Assembly (NCBI RefSeq): GCF_946887195.1
Contig: NZ_CAMPKE010000024.1
Span: 1 to 43,094, forward strand
DNA length: 43,094 bases
Source of the DNA: an uncultured Halomonas sp.
Lineage (GTDB): Bacteria; Pseudomonadota; Gammaproteobacteria; Pseudomonadales; Halomonadaceae
Direction of reading: 5' to 3'
Under the pieces are notes generated by a model. It saw only the letters and a program-made list of their open reading frames with translations. It did not search any database and was not told the DNA's origin. A program made the translations under genes and the position numbers. Shown here piece by piece: positions 1-10,739 of the stretch (its first letter is position 1; each line of letters opens with the position of its first letter).

Positions 1-46
1 TGACGTTGTAATCGATGACGCGTTTGACCGCGACGAGTACTTTCAT
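1..46 (-). CDS. etfB: Electron transfer flavoprotein beta subunit, N-terminal fragment
   Basis: Only the first 15 codons are inside the window, reading MKVLVAVKRVIDYNV leftward from the ATG at 46-44. This N-terminus is characteristic of proteobacterial EtfB, which with EtfA forms the soluble FAD/AMP electron carrier that takes electrons from acyl-CoA and related dehydrogenases. A Shine-Dalgarno sequence GAGGA lies just upstream, five to six bases before the ATG. The next gene to the right, divergently oriented, encodes the ETF:quinone oxidoreductase that reoxidises this flavoprotein, which strongly supports the call. The rest of the gene, and presumably etfA, lies beyond the left edge. Confidence 0.85.
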   Translation of the reverse strand, partial: MKVLVAVKRVIDYNV

Positions 47-389
47 GATTTCCTCGCTGGGTTATTACTCAGTTAGAACCAATAAGCATAAGTTGATGCA
101 AGCGTTTGATAGGCAATCGAGTCTGAAAAAAATGTATAGTGCCATAGCTTCATCGACGGCCCAATAAGGCGCTTCGTCCTTATATCGTAAGCCTCATTGG
201 CGATCGGCACTCGTTTTTGGCAACCGTTTGGCCTTTAGATCGTCGTTTCGTCGTACATCACTAGCATGGACTCGCGCTAGAAGCAAACGACCGTTTTAAT
301 TATAGTCGGCAAACGAAGCTACCGTGACTGGCTGGCTCCCAGTACGACAAGACACCGCTACACTGGCACGAAACAGGAGGAGACAAGAC
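47..389. other. Divergent intergenic region between etfB and ETF:quinone oxidoreductase gene
   Basis: These 343 bases carry no convincing gene. They are more AT-rich than their surroundings and must hold the promoters for both divergent units. TATAGT hexamers on the + strand at 135-140 and 301-306 could be -10 elements, the second giving a leader of about 75 bases for the rightward gene, but neither has a good -35 partner. A weak 5-bp inverted repeat (CTAGC/GCTAG) sits near 261-280. I assign no operator. Confidence 0.4.
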
Positions 390-2060
390 GTGGAACGTGA
401 ATCCATGGACTTCGACGTGGTCATCGTCGGCGCCGGACCCAGTGGCCTGGCCGCCGCCTGCCGGCTGATGCAGCAGGCAGGCGAAGCCGAACGCGAACTC
501 AGCGTCTGCGTGGTCGAAAAAGGCTCCGAGGTCGGTGCGCATATCCTCTCCGGCGCGGTATTCGAGCCCCGCGCACTCGATGAATTGTTCCCCGATTGGG
601 CCGAGCGCGGCGCACCGCTGACCACACCGGCGATCCGCGACGAGGTCTACCTGCTCAAGAGTGAATCGTCCGCCCAGAAGCTGCCCAATGCGCTGGTGCC
701 CAAGACCATGCATAACGTTGGCGGCGGCGTGCAGAGTAACGGTTCCAGGAACTATGTAATCAGTGCCGGTAATCTGTGCCGCTGGCTGGGCGAGCAGGCC
801 GAAGCCTTGGGCGTGGAGATATTCCCCGGTTTCCCCGCACAGGAAGTACTGATCGACGACGAGGGCATCGTACGCGGTATCGTCACCGGCGATATGGGCG
901 TGGCCGCCGACGGCGGCGAAAAGAGCGGCTACATGCCGGGCATGGAGCTGCGCGCCAAGTACACCCTGTTCGCCGAAGGCTCGCGTGGGCATCTCGGCAA
1001 GCGGCTGATCGAACGCTTCGATCTGGCGGCGGGCAAGGACCCGCAGCATTATGGCATCGGTCTCAAGGAGCTGTGGGACGTGCCCGCCGACAAGCATGAG
1101 CCGGGCCTGATTCTGCATGGCTCCGGCTGGCCGCTGGAGAAGAACACTCAGGGTGGTTTCTTCCTGTATCACGCCGAAAACCAGCAAGTGGTCGTCGGAT
1201 TGATCATCGATCTGGCCTACCGGAACCCCTATCTGTCGCCGTTCGATGAGTTCCAGCGCATGAAGCATCATCCGCTGCTCAGCCAATACCTCGAGGGCGG
1301 CAAGCGGGTGGCCTACGGGGCCCGGGCGATCACCAAGGGCGGGCTCAACTGCCTGCCGAAGATGACCTTTCCCGGCGGGCTGCTGATCGGCTGCGACGCC
1401 GGCACGCTCAATTTCGCCAAGATCAAGGGCCTGCACACGGCGATGAAGTCCGGCATGCTCGCCGCCGAAACGGTATTCGAGGCGATCGTCTCCGGTAATG
1501 AAGGTGACGAACTTTCGAATTTCACCGCCAAGTGGGAGCAGAGCTGGGCTTATCGTGAGCTAGCAGAAACGGCCAGCTTCGGTCCGGCGATTCATAAATA
1601 TGGCACCGTATTCGGTGGAGCCTACAATTTCGCCGACCAGCTGCTTGGCGGCAAGCTGCCGGCGGTGCATGACACGACGCCGGACTATGCCCGACTCGAA
1701 CTGGCCGAGCGCTGCGAGAAGATCGATTACCCACGGCCCGACGGCAAGCTCTCCTTCGACAAGCCCTCCTCGGTATTCCTGTCCAATACCAATCACGAGG
1801 AGGACCAACCCTGCCATCTACGCCTGAAGGATCCGGAGATTCCCATCCGCGACAACCTGCCCAAATATGACGAACCGGCCACCCGTTACTGCCCAGTGGG
1901 CGTCTACGAGGTTATCGAAGACGACGCGGGTCAGCCTAGATTCCAGATCAATTTCCAGAACTGCATTCATTGCAAGACATGCGATATCAAGGACCCGGCG
2001 CAGAACATCACCTGGGTGGCACCGGAAGGTGGGGGTGGACCCAACTATCCAAATATGTAA
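390..2060 (+). CDS. Electron transfer flavoprotein:ubiquinone oxidoreductase (ETF-QO)
   Basis: A 556-residue membrane-associated flavoprotein that passes electrons from reduced ETF to ubiquinone, linking fatty-acid and amino-acid oxidation to the respiratory chain. The N-terminus has the FAD-binding GAGPSG (about residues 14-19), and a long FAD/quinone-binding body follows. The C-terminal ferredoxin-like domain has cysteines at about 501, 525, 528 and 531 (RYCPVG, then CIHCKTC), fitting one 4Fe-4S cluster. Length matches the family. The open frame extends upstream to 324, but I choose the GTG at 390: it has a strong CAGGAGGA about 8 bases upstream and yields MERESMDFDVVIVG, like known homologues. 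etfB is its divergent neighbour. An intrinsic terminator follows at 2268-2290. Confidence 0.93.
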   Translation: MERESMDFDVVIVGAGPSGLAAACRLMQQAGEAERELSVCVVEKGSEVGAHILSGAVFEPRALDELFPDWAERGAPLTTPAIRDEVYLLKSESSAQKLPNALVPKTMHNVGGGVQSNGSRNYVISAGNLCRWLGEQAEALGVEIFPGFPAQEVLIDDEGIVRGIVTGDMGVAADGGEKSGYMPGMELRAKYTLFAEGSRGHLGKRLIERFDLAAGKDPQHYGIGLKELWDVPADKHEPGLILHGSGWPLEKNTQGGFFLYHAENQQVVVGLIIDLAYRNPYLSPFDEFQRMKHHPLLSQYLEGGKRVAYGARAITKGGLNCLPKMTFPGGLLIGCDAGTLNFAKIKGLHTAMKSGMLAAETVFEAIVSGNEGDELSNFTAKWEQSWAYRELAETASFGPAIHKYGTVFGGAYNFADQLLGGKLPAVHDTTPDYARLELAERCEKIDYPRPDGKLSFDKPSSVFLSNTNHEEDQPCHLRLKDPEIPIRDNLPKYDEPATRYCPVGVYEVIEDDAGQPRFQINFQNCIHCKTCDIKDPAQNITWVAPEGGGGPNYPNM

Positions 2061-2140
2061 TGTCGCCTCCAGTCTTGCCTGTCAAGCAAGAGGGCTATTG
2101 TAGTTGGAGCATGGATAAAGGGGGCCAGGGGCAGATCGAA

Positions 2141-2210
2141 ACGAGGGTCTTTTGCCATGGATGGCAAAAGTAGCGCCCAAGGACGGGTTTACAGCGCCCT
2201 CGTGAAGACC
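2141..2210. repeat. Structured palindromic intergenic element, possible dispersed repeat
   Basis: Seen directly: a perfect 9-bp hairpin CTTTTGCCA / TGGCAAAAG (2149-2157 and 2162-2170, 4-base loop) nested inside a 7-bp inverted repeat ACGAGGG / CCCTCGT (2141-2147 and 2197-2203). An overlapping alternative pairing is GGTCTT / AAGACC (2146-2151 and 2205-2210). The element lies between the convergent ETF-QO and sseA genes and contains no T-tract, so it is not an ordinary terminator. Its build resembles short dispersed intergenic repeats of gammaproteobacteria. There is only one copy in the window, so repeat status is inference. Confidence 0.5.
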
Positions 2211-2267
2211 TGCCGCTGAGCAAGCCCCGATAATTAGGCTGCCGGAAGTCATCTGCGATTGCTCTGC

Positions 2268-2290
2268 CCTGATTCCAAAATCAGGTTTTT
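2268..2290 (+). terminator. Intrinsic terminator after the ETF-QO gene
   Basis: A perfect 7-bp stem CCTGATT / AATCAGG (2268-2274, 2279-2285) with a CCAA loop is followed at once by five T residues (2286-2290) on the + strand. Its T-tract shares two bases with the stop codon of the convergent sseA gene (2289-2291). On the minus strand the hairpin is not followed by T residues, so it should act mainly on rightward transcription. Confidence 0.8.
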
Positions 2291-3119
2291 ATCCATCACT
2301 GGTGGCGATCGGCCGCCTGGGGTCACGAATCCAGTGGCTCCAGGAGCCGACATACAAGCGCGGCAGATCGCGCCCGGCGATCGCGTAAGCAAGAATATTA
2401 TGGCAAGCGGTAACGCCGGAGCCGCAGTAGCTGATCAACGCGTCGTGTCTCGGCAGTTCGTCACTCAGCGCGTCGGCGGGCTTGAAGCGTCCATCGACCG
2501 TCAGATTGGCGGCGCTATGACGACACACCGCGCCGGGTATATGACCAGCGACGGCATCGATGGGCTCGACCTCGCCGCGAAAGCGCTCGGGAGCGCGTGC
2601 ATCGATCTTCATGGCAGTCGATGAGATGACGCGATCGACCGTGGCCACTGCCTGCTCGTCGTAATCCGGTCGCCAGTCGCTGGGAGTAATGGGGGAAACG
2701 GCGTGGGTCATCTCGCCGTCTTCATGCAGCCATGCCGTCAAACCGCCATCGAGCACACGCACATCGGGATGTCCCGCCCAACAATGCAGCATCCACCAGG
2801 CGCGCGCGGCCGCCAGTTGGCCGCCGCGATCGTCGTAAAGCACGACCGGGATCGCCGGTGAGACCCCCAGGCGCCGTAGCGCCTTAGTAAACGTCGCCGG
2901 ATCGGGCAAGGGATGACGGCCCTCCTCGCCAGGCGATGCCGATAGATCGCCATCCAGATCGATATGTCGGCTACCGGGAATATGCTCGGCTTCCCACAGA
3001 CGCCGTCCGGCGCCCCGCTCCTCCAGCCGCGCGCGACAATCCAGAACGCACAAGGACTCGCCAGCCAGGAGTGCGTCGCTCAGTGTCGCGGTATCGATCA
3101 GTGGTCGGTCAGCGCTCAT
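2289..3119 (-). CDS. sseA: 3-mercaptopyruvate/thiosulfate sulfurtransferase (tandem rhodanese)
   Basis: A 276-residue cytoplasmic enzyme with two rhodanese domains. The N-terminal, non-catalytic domain spans roughly residues 5-130 and the catalytic domain roughly 160-276. The active-site loop reads CGSGVTAC with the nucleophile at C232. CGSGVT is the loop typical of 3-mercaptopyruvate sulfurtransferases, whereas classical thiosulfate:cyanide enzymes carry CRKGVT. It moves sulfur from mercaptopyruvate to thiol acceptors or cyanide. The ATG overlaps the stop of the upstream helicase gene by four bases (ATGA), so the two are probably translationally coupled as the end of the long leftward operon. 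Confidence 0.9.
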   Translation of the reverse strand: MSADRPLIDTATLSDALLAGESLCVLDCRARLEERGAGRRLWEAEHIPGSRHIDLDGDLSASPGEEGRHPLPDPATFTKALRRLGVSPAIPVVLYDDRGGQLAAARAWWMLHCWAGHPDVRVLDGGLTAWLHEDGEMTHAVSPITPSDWRPDYDEQAVATVDRVISSTAMKIDARAPERFRGEVEPIDAVAGHIPGAVCRHSAANLTVDGRFKPADALSDELPRHDALISYCGSGVTACHNILAYAIAGRDLPRLYVGSWSHWIRDPRRPIATSDG

Positions 3120-5326
3120 GTCGTCGTATCTCCTTGCAGAGCCTCCAGTGGCGCACGCCGGGCAATCAGACGCCGACGGCCGGCATGCGCGAAGCGCACC
3201 TCGATCACCGGATTGGCGGGATCGCCCTCGACGACAACAATTTCACCATCGCCGAATACATCGTGACGAACCCGCTGCCCCGGCATGTAGCCTTCGTCCT
3301 TACCATAGCTCGCCGCTGGCTCGGCTACCGGCGCAAATCGCGCTTGCTGCAACGTCAGCGTAACGCCCAGCGCCCCGAGATAGCGCTCAACGAGTGCCGG
3401 CTCTATCACGGCCAGAGCATCGTCCGCGCCATCGTGCAGGGTCTGCGCGACACGATTGCCATCCTGCCACGCGCTCTCGGCGAGAAAGCGGCTGGGCCGA
3501 TGCTCACCGCCATCATGCAGCATCAGCAGGCGCTCGCGCGCCCGCGTGATCGCGACATAGAATAGCCGCCGCTCCTCTTCGAGTCGTTCGTCGTTCAGCG
3601 GGTTGTCACGGCTGTAGTAAGGGAAGTCCTCCTCATTGACTCCCCACAAGGCGACGAGTGGCCACTCTAGCCCCTTGGCGCCGTGTACCGTGGTGATCAA
3701 CACGCCATCGTCACGGTTCTCCACCGGCCGATGCAGCAGGTCGATGAAATCCTGAGGCGCCTGTGCCGACTCCTCGGCCTGCTCGATCAGCACATCGAGC
3801 AAGCGCACATCCTCCTCGCCCTTCTCGCGTCGGGCGGCGGCGCGCTTGAGCACCTTCTCGGCATCCAGGCGCTCGACGATGAGTTCGAGCAGCCGCGCCG
3901 GTGGCAATCGCGCCAATCGGGGTAGTTCACAGAGCAGTGCCCAGCGTCGCTTGAGGTTGCGTCGCTGCAATGGCTTCAGGCTGGCCAGCAAAGGGTCGTG
4001 ACGCTCCGGCCAAACCTGGTTTTGTGCCAATTGCGCGGCTAATGCGCCAAGCCGCTCACGGGCGACGAAAGGCGTCGGCTGCGACAGTAACAGCAGCAGG
4101 TGCGCCGGGTCGTGCAGGAGTCGCGGGTCGCGTGCCAGGCGCAGATAGCCGGCCAGCGCCTGAACCAGTGGCAAGCGAAAAACGAAGCGATCCTCACGGG
4201 CAAGACGAAACGGAATGCCGGCACGCAGCAACTGTAACTGCACCGATACCGAGAGCGCCCAGCTACGCACCAGTATGCAGGCCTGATCCAGCCCCCGCCC
4301 ACCTTGCCGCCAGGCGTTCAACTCGTCGATCAATCGCCCGCCGCCCTGACCCACTTCCAGCGTGGTACGGGGATTTCCGGGGGCAGCCAGGCAGAGTTGA
4401 TCGGGACGGCGGCGATTGGCGCGTATGGCATGATTGGCGGTCAGCGCCAGCGCATGGCCATGGCGAAACGTCGTCGATAGCGGGTAATCGCTGGACTCGC
4501 CGAAGGTCGCGGCGAAGCGCTCGAGCATGTAATCGGGGCGCGCACCACGCCATTCATAGATGCACTGATTGGCATCGCCAACCACCATGACCGCCGCCTG
4601 CCGTCCTGCCAGCATGGCGAGCAGGCGCTGCTGGGCCTGGTTGATATCCTGGTATTCATCGACGATGACGTGATCGAGAAACCCCTGCACGCGAGCGCGA
4701 GCCCGATCGTCGGCTTCCAGACAACGCAGCGGTCGATAAAGCAGGTCGGCATAACTCATGCGCCCGTGCTGTTCGAGCAGTTGCTCCAGCTGCTCGAAAG
4801 CATCGACGAAATGCTCGGTATCCGGACCGAAATCGAGCCGTTCGTAGAATTCGCTGGGGGCGACCATTTCGGCCTTGACCAACTCGCAGAAGCTCCCCAA
4901 CGCTTCGATACGGTCGGCTTCGAGAGCAGCCTCGCGGACCGTGTCGTCCGCCTCGCCGAGAGCCAGCATCGTCGCCTGGCGCAATAACCGTTCGCGCTGC
5001 CAATCGGCGGCCAGCAGCTCACGTGGCGCCAGGCATCCCCAACGCGTCAGGCTCTGCGTCAAGCGATGGCCGATCGAGTGGAAGGTACGCACTTCGGGAA
5101 GCGCTTGACCGGGCGGTGCCAGAGCGATGAGCTTGGCGGTAAAGTCTTCGCGTGCGGCGCGGTTGAACATCAGCACCAGAATGCGCCGTGCCGGCACGCC
5201 ACGGGCGAGCAGATGCAGAACCCGCGCGACCAGCGTGGTCGTCTTGCCTGCGCCGGCTACCGCCGCCACCCGTGCGTGGCCGGCACCATGGCCGATCACG
5301 GCCTGCTGTTCAGCGGTCGGCTTCAC
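3116..5326 (-). CDS. UvrD/Rep-family superfamily 1 ATP-dependent DNA helicase
   Basis: A 736-residue protein with the complete superfamily-1A motif set. The Walker A AVAGAGKTTT is near residues 22-31. The Walker B-like DEYQDINQAQ, VGDANQCIYEWRGA (motif III), TTFRHG (motif IV), TTVHGAKGLEWPLV (motif V) and FYVAITRARERL (motif VI) follow in order. It should translocate on single-stranded DNA, acting in repair or in removing proteins or R-loops. I cannot assign it to uvrD, rep or a named family, and I see no nuclease domain. It starts at a GTG (5326-5324) whose GTGA overlaps the stop of the DUF1285 gene, and its stop overlaps the sseA start in the same way. Confidence 0.85.
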   Translation of the reverse strand: MKPTAEQQAVIGHGAGHARVAAVAGAGKTTTLVARVLHLLARGVPARRILVLMFNRAAREDFTAKLIALAPPGQALPEVRTFHSIGHRLTQSLTRWGCLAPRELLAADWQRERLLRQATMLALGEADDTVREAALEADRIEALGSFCELVKAEMVAPSEFYERLDFGPDTEHFVDAFEQLEQLLEQHGRMSYADLLYRPLRCLEADDRARARVQGFLDHVIVDEYQDINQAQQRLLAMLAGRQAAVMVVGDANQCIYEWRGARPDYMLERFAATFGESSDYPLSTTFRHGHALALTANHAIRANRRRPDQLCLAAPGNPRTTLEVGQGGGRLIDELNAWRQGGRGLDQACILVRSWALSVSVQLQLLRAGIPFRLAREDRFVFRLPLVQALAGYLRLARDPRLLHDPAHLLLLLSQPTPFVARERLGALAAQLAQNQVWPERHDPLLASLKPLQRRNLKRRWALLCELPRLARLPPARLLELIVERLDAEKVLKRAAARREKGEEDVRLLDVLIEQAEESAQAPQDFIDLLHRPVENRDDGVLITTVHGAKGLEWPLVALWGVNEEDFPYYSRDNPLNDERLEEERRLFYVAITRARERLLMLHDGGEHRPSRFLAESAWQDGNRVAQTLHDGADDALAVIEPALVERYLGALGVTLTLQQARFAPVAEPAASYGKDEGYMPGQRVRHDVFGDGEIVVVEGDPANPVIEVRFAHAGRRRLIARRAPLEALQGDTTT

Positions 5327-5883
5327 GCCAGCTCCGCGTCGATGCGCCCCAGCGGTTGCCAGACACCATCGCTGATCAGCCCGAGTTCGGTGCCCGACCG
5401 CTCTTCACGAGGCTCGGCGAGCTCGATCAAGCGGTAATAGACATTGCGATTGAGCCGCGCACCGAGACCGAAGCGCACCGTCACTTCCGGCACGGGCTCT
5501 CCCTGGGGCGTCTCACTCACTCGCAGGCGATGCGATTCACCCAAGGGCAGACGATCGCCGACATTGGTAGTCAGCCACCAGATCGCCTTGTCGCCCTCGC
5601 CTTGACATTCGGCATCGACGATCAGGAACGCTTGATCCTCGACCTGGATTCGCACTTTTTCGACCGGCGTCACCAGGCAGTAATCGCCATTGTCCTCGCG
5701 GCGCAGCACGGTGGATAACAACCGCACCAGACGTGGACGATCGATCGGCGTACCTTCATGCACCCAGCGACCATCGGCGCGAATCAGCAGATCCATCTCA
5801 CCGCAATGGGCCGGATTCCAGCGATCCACCGGCGGAATCGTGCCATCGGGCTCGATCTGGGAAAGCAGCGGTTCCAGTGACAT
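5323..5883 (-). CDS. DUF1285 domain protein of unknown function
   Basis: A 186-residue soluble protein. It resembles the DUF1285 proteins found downstream of holB-pilZ-tatD in pseudomonads and relatives; no biochemical role is established that I know of. The sequence is rich in beta-type segments and acidic residues, without signal peptide or membrane span. The open frame extends to 6096, but I start at the ATG at 5883 because GGGAGAGG stands about six bases upstream and MSLEPLLSQI gives the expected N-terminus. The longer start would overlap the tatD gene. It is tied to the helicase gene by a 4-base overlap. Confidence 0.8.
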   Translation of the reverse strand: MSLEPLLSQIEPDGTIPPVDRWNPAHCGEMDLLIRADGRWVHEGTPIDRPRLVRLLSTVLRREDNGDYCLVTPVEKVRIQVEDQAFLIVDAECQGEGDKAIWWLTTNVGDRLPLGESHRLRVSETPQGEPVPEVTVRFGLGARLNRNVYYRLIELAEPREERSGTELGLISDGVWQPLGRIDAELA

Positions 5884-5923
5884 ATGTCGTCCTCTCCCTG
5901 CAGTACCCACAAAAGAGTACCGA

Positions 5924-6751
5924 TCAAATGAGATTGGCATCTGCCAGCACCTGGCGCATCTCGTCGCTGGCCTGGGGGGCCGCGGCGCTGAACAGGCGAT
6001 AGAAGTTGGCGGTGGTTTGCATCGCCACCTCATCGACGCTGATGCCGCGTTCGCGGGCGATGCACTCGGCGACTTCGACCACCCATTGCGGCTCATTGGG
6101 TTTGCCCCGGTGCGGCACCGGCGCCAGGTAGGGGCTGTCAGTCTCGATCAGCAGCCGGTCCAGCGGAATCGCGCGTGCCAACTCGCGAATCGCGCTCGCA
6201 TTGCGAAAGGTCACGATACCCGACAGCGAGATGAAAAAGCCGTGTCGCACGGCCTCGCGGGCCATGTCGAGATCCTCGGTGAAACAGTGCAGTACGCCAC
6301 CTACCGCCGGGTCGGTATGCTCGCGAATCAGCGCGAGGGTATCTTCCCTGGCCTCGCGTGTGTGCACGATGACCGGTAGTTCGAGTTCGGTTGCGGCGAT
6401 CAGATGTCGCCTGAAGCGCTCATGCTGAACGTCGCGGGCAACGCCGTCATAGTGATAATCCAGCCCGGTCTCGCCGATAGCGACGGCCCCGAAGCGCTCG
6501 GCGCTGTCCTTGATCGCCTCGACACTGGGTTCGCTATCGACAGCATGCAAGGGATGCACGCCCGCCGAAATGGCCACATCGTCATGCCCGCGAGCGATCT
6601 CGGCCAGGCCGGCGACATCTTCCAGGGTAACGGCGATAGCCAGAAACTGTCGCACACCGCGAGCGCGGGCGGCATCCAGCGCCGCGCCCAGGCTGCCATC
6701 ATGAGCGGTAAGATCGAGGCGATCGAGGTGACAATGGGAATCGACGAACAT
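5924..6751 (-). CDS. ycfH: TatD-family metal-dependent hydrolase (YcfH type)
   Basis: A 275-residue TIM-barrel hydrolase. It begins MFVDSHCHLD, with the metal-binding HxH at H5 and H7, and carries the family signatures IGETGLDYHYD, VIVHTREA, LHCFTE and LLIETDSPYLAP in order. TatD proteins are deoxyribonucleases or phosphoesterases involved in DNA repair and turnover; the exact substrate of YcfH-type members is not settled. The position directly after holB and pilZ is the conserved gammaproteobacterial place of this paralogue. The gap to pilZ is about 105 bases without an obvious terminator. The ribosome-binding site before ATG 6751 is weak (GGA). Confidence 0.9.
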   Translation of the reverse strand: MFVDSHCHLDRLDLTAHDGSLGAALDAARARGVRQFLAIAVTLEDVAGLAEIARGHDDVAISAGVHPLHAVDSEPSVEAIKDSAERFGAVAIGETGLDYHYDGVARDVQHERFRRHLIAATELELPVIVHTREAREDTLALIREHTDPAVGGVLHCFTEDLDMAREAVRHGFFISLSGIVTFRNASAIRELARAIPLDRLLIETDSPYLAPVPHRGKPNEPQWVVEVAECIARERGISVDEVAMQTTANFYRLFSAAAPQASDEMRQVLADANLI

Positions 6752-6855
6752 AAGAATCCATTAAGACATCAGTACGACGCTGCGCGGCTAGAAGGAAGAA
6801 CAGCGCCATGCGCCTGGAGAAAACCAGGAGAATAGAACCATCCGCTCTTCTTCTC

Positions 6856-7191
6856 TTACAGAGTATAGGTGGGCGTGCCTTTATCGAGTTGCCCTGCCAG
6901 ATGGTTCTCGATGCGGGCACGTACCCCTTGGTCATCGGTACCGAAATGAACGCCGATTCCCGGCACGCGCCGGCCCGAAACGCCGGGCGGCGACACCCAT
7001 ACCACATGGCCAGTGACCGGAAGCCGCTCGCTCTCGTCGGGCAGTGTCAGCAGCACGAAGACTTCCTGCTCCAACGCATAGCGTTCCTGAGTCGGCACGA
7101 AGATACCGCCCCGCTCCAATGTCGGCATATAGGCCGATAACAGGGTCTGGGTATCGCGGATCGTCAGTGACAGCGCTTTTTGTCCACTCAT
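6856..7191 (-). CDS. pilZ: PilZ-domain protein (type IV pilus PilZ type)
   Basis: A 111-residue single-domain protein matching the PilZ that pseudomonads encode between holB and tatD. There it is needed for type IV pilus assembly together with FimX and PilB. The core LTIRDTQTLLSAYMPTLERGG and HVVWVSPPG segments are recognisable. The N-terminal RxxxR and D/NxSxxG residues that bind cyclic-di-GMP are absent, as in the founding PilZ, so direct c-di-GMP binding is unlikely. The reading frame stays open further upstream into holB; I choose ATG 7191, which has GAGG about eight bases upstream. It lies 32 bases after holB. Confidence 0.87.
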   Translation of the reverse strand: MSGQKALSLTIRDTQTLLSAYMPTLERGGIFVPTQERYALEQEVFVLLTLPDESERLPVTGHVVWVSPPGVSGRRVPGIGVHFGTDDQGVRARIENHLAGQLDKGTPTYTL

Positions 7192-7223
7192 CAACGTTGC
7201 CTCGCAGTGGAGCCCGGCTCCGC

Positions 7224-9893
<2,670 letters not shown>

Positions 9894-9926
9894 AATAATC
9901 CTTAATCGATTCGCTCGGTCAGCCGT

Positions 9927-10733
9927 TCAGGCCTCTAGAAGAGGATAACCGAGCAGTGCTTGACCTATGTTCTGAAACGGGCGATGAGTCGTCGCAATGG
10001 GCCAGCGCGCAACAATGCGGCCATCGGCGCTTTCCAGACAAGCCACCGGCCAAATGCCCTGAACCGAGTTACCCAGCCACAAGGCATCGATCTCGTCGAG
10101 CACATCGACGCCTCGCTCCACTTCGGCTATCGGCTGCCCGGCCAGCAATGCCGCACGCAGGGTACCGGCCACGCCGCACGCGTCGAGTTTGGGCGTTTCC
10201 CAGCGCCCTGAACGCAGCCAGAAGAGATTCATGCCGGTTGCCTCCACCAGCCGTCCCTCGCCATCGCATAGCAGGCCTTCGGCAATATCGGGATCCTGCC
10301 ACTCATTGCGGGCAAGCACGTTTTCCAGACGATTGAGATGTTTGAGGCCGGCAAGTTGCGGCTGAAGCGACAGGCGAAGCCGGCATAGGCGTACCCGCAC
10401 GCCGCGCTGCCAGCGCTCCTCCTGCGGCACGAAAGGCATGCACTGCCAGCGCAGGCGCGGTTGCGGCATTGGCGGCGGTTGATAGCCGCGCCCGCCACTG
10501 CCACGCGTTACCACCAGCTTGAGTACATTGAGCCCGCCACCGGCCCTGGCCGGTAGAGCATCGAGCGTGGCGCGCTCTGGGCAGGCGAAACCAAGCCGCG
10601 CACACCCTCGAGCCAAGCGCTGCAAATGCGCATCCCATAATAGCGGTATGCCATCGCGCACGAGGACGGTCTCGAAAAGACCGTCCCCGTAGGCGAAACC
10701 GCGATCGTCGAAGGGAACTGCCGTATCGTGCAT
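9927..10733 (-). CDS. pabC: Aminodeoxychorismate lyase
   Basis: A 268-residue PLP-dependent fold-type IV enzyme that releases pyruvate from 4-amino-4-deoxychorismate to make p-aminobenzoate for folate. The Schiff-base lysine is K131 in the segment GLKHLNRLENV, and the LVEATGMNLFW segment supplies the cofactor-binding glutamate region. The N-terminus (MHDTAVPFDDRGFAYGDG) is about ten residues shorter than in E. coli. An in-frame TGA three codons before the ATG, inside the fabF stop region, shows that no longer start exists. It begins six bases after fabF ends, the classic fabF-pabC arrangement. Confidence 0.92.
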   Translation of the reverse strand: MHDTAVPFDDRGFAYGDGLFETVLVRDGIPLLWDAHLQRLARGCARLGFACPERATLDALPARAGGGLNVLKLVVTRGSGGRGYQPPPMPQPRLRWQCMPFVPQEERWQRGVRVRLCRLRLSLQPQLAGLKHLNRLENVLARNEWQDPDIAEGLLCDGEGRLVEATGMNLFWLRSGRWETPKLDACGVAGTLRAALLAGQPIAEVERGVDVLDEIDALWLGNSVQGIWPVACLESADGRIVARWPIATTHRPFQNIGQALLGYPLLEA

Positions 10734-10739
10734 GCCGAC

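Noticed and set aside
300..1436. 378-codon leftward reading frame
   Set aside because: It lies antisense to the well-supported ETF-QO gene and has no recognisable domain; long antisense frames are common in GC-rich coding DNA.
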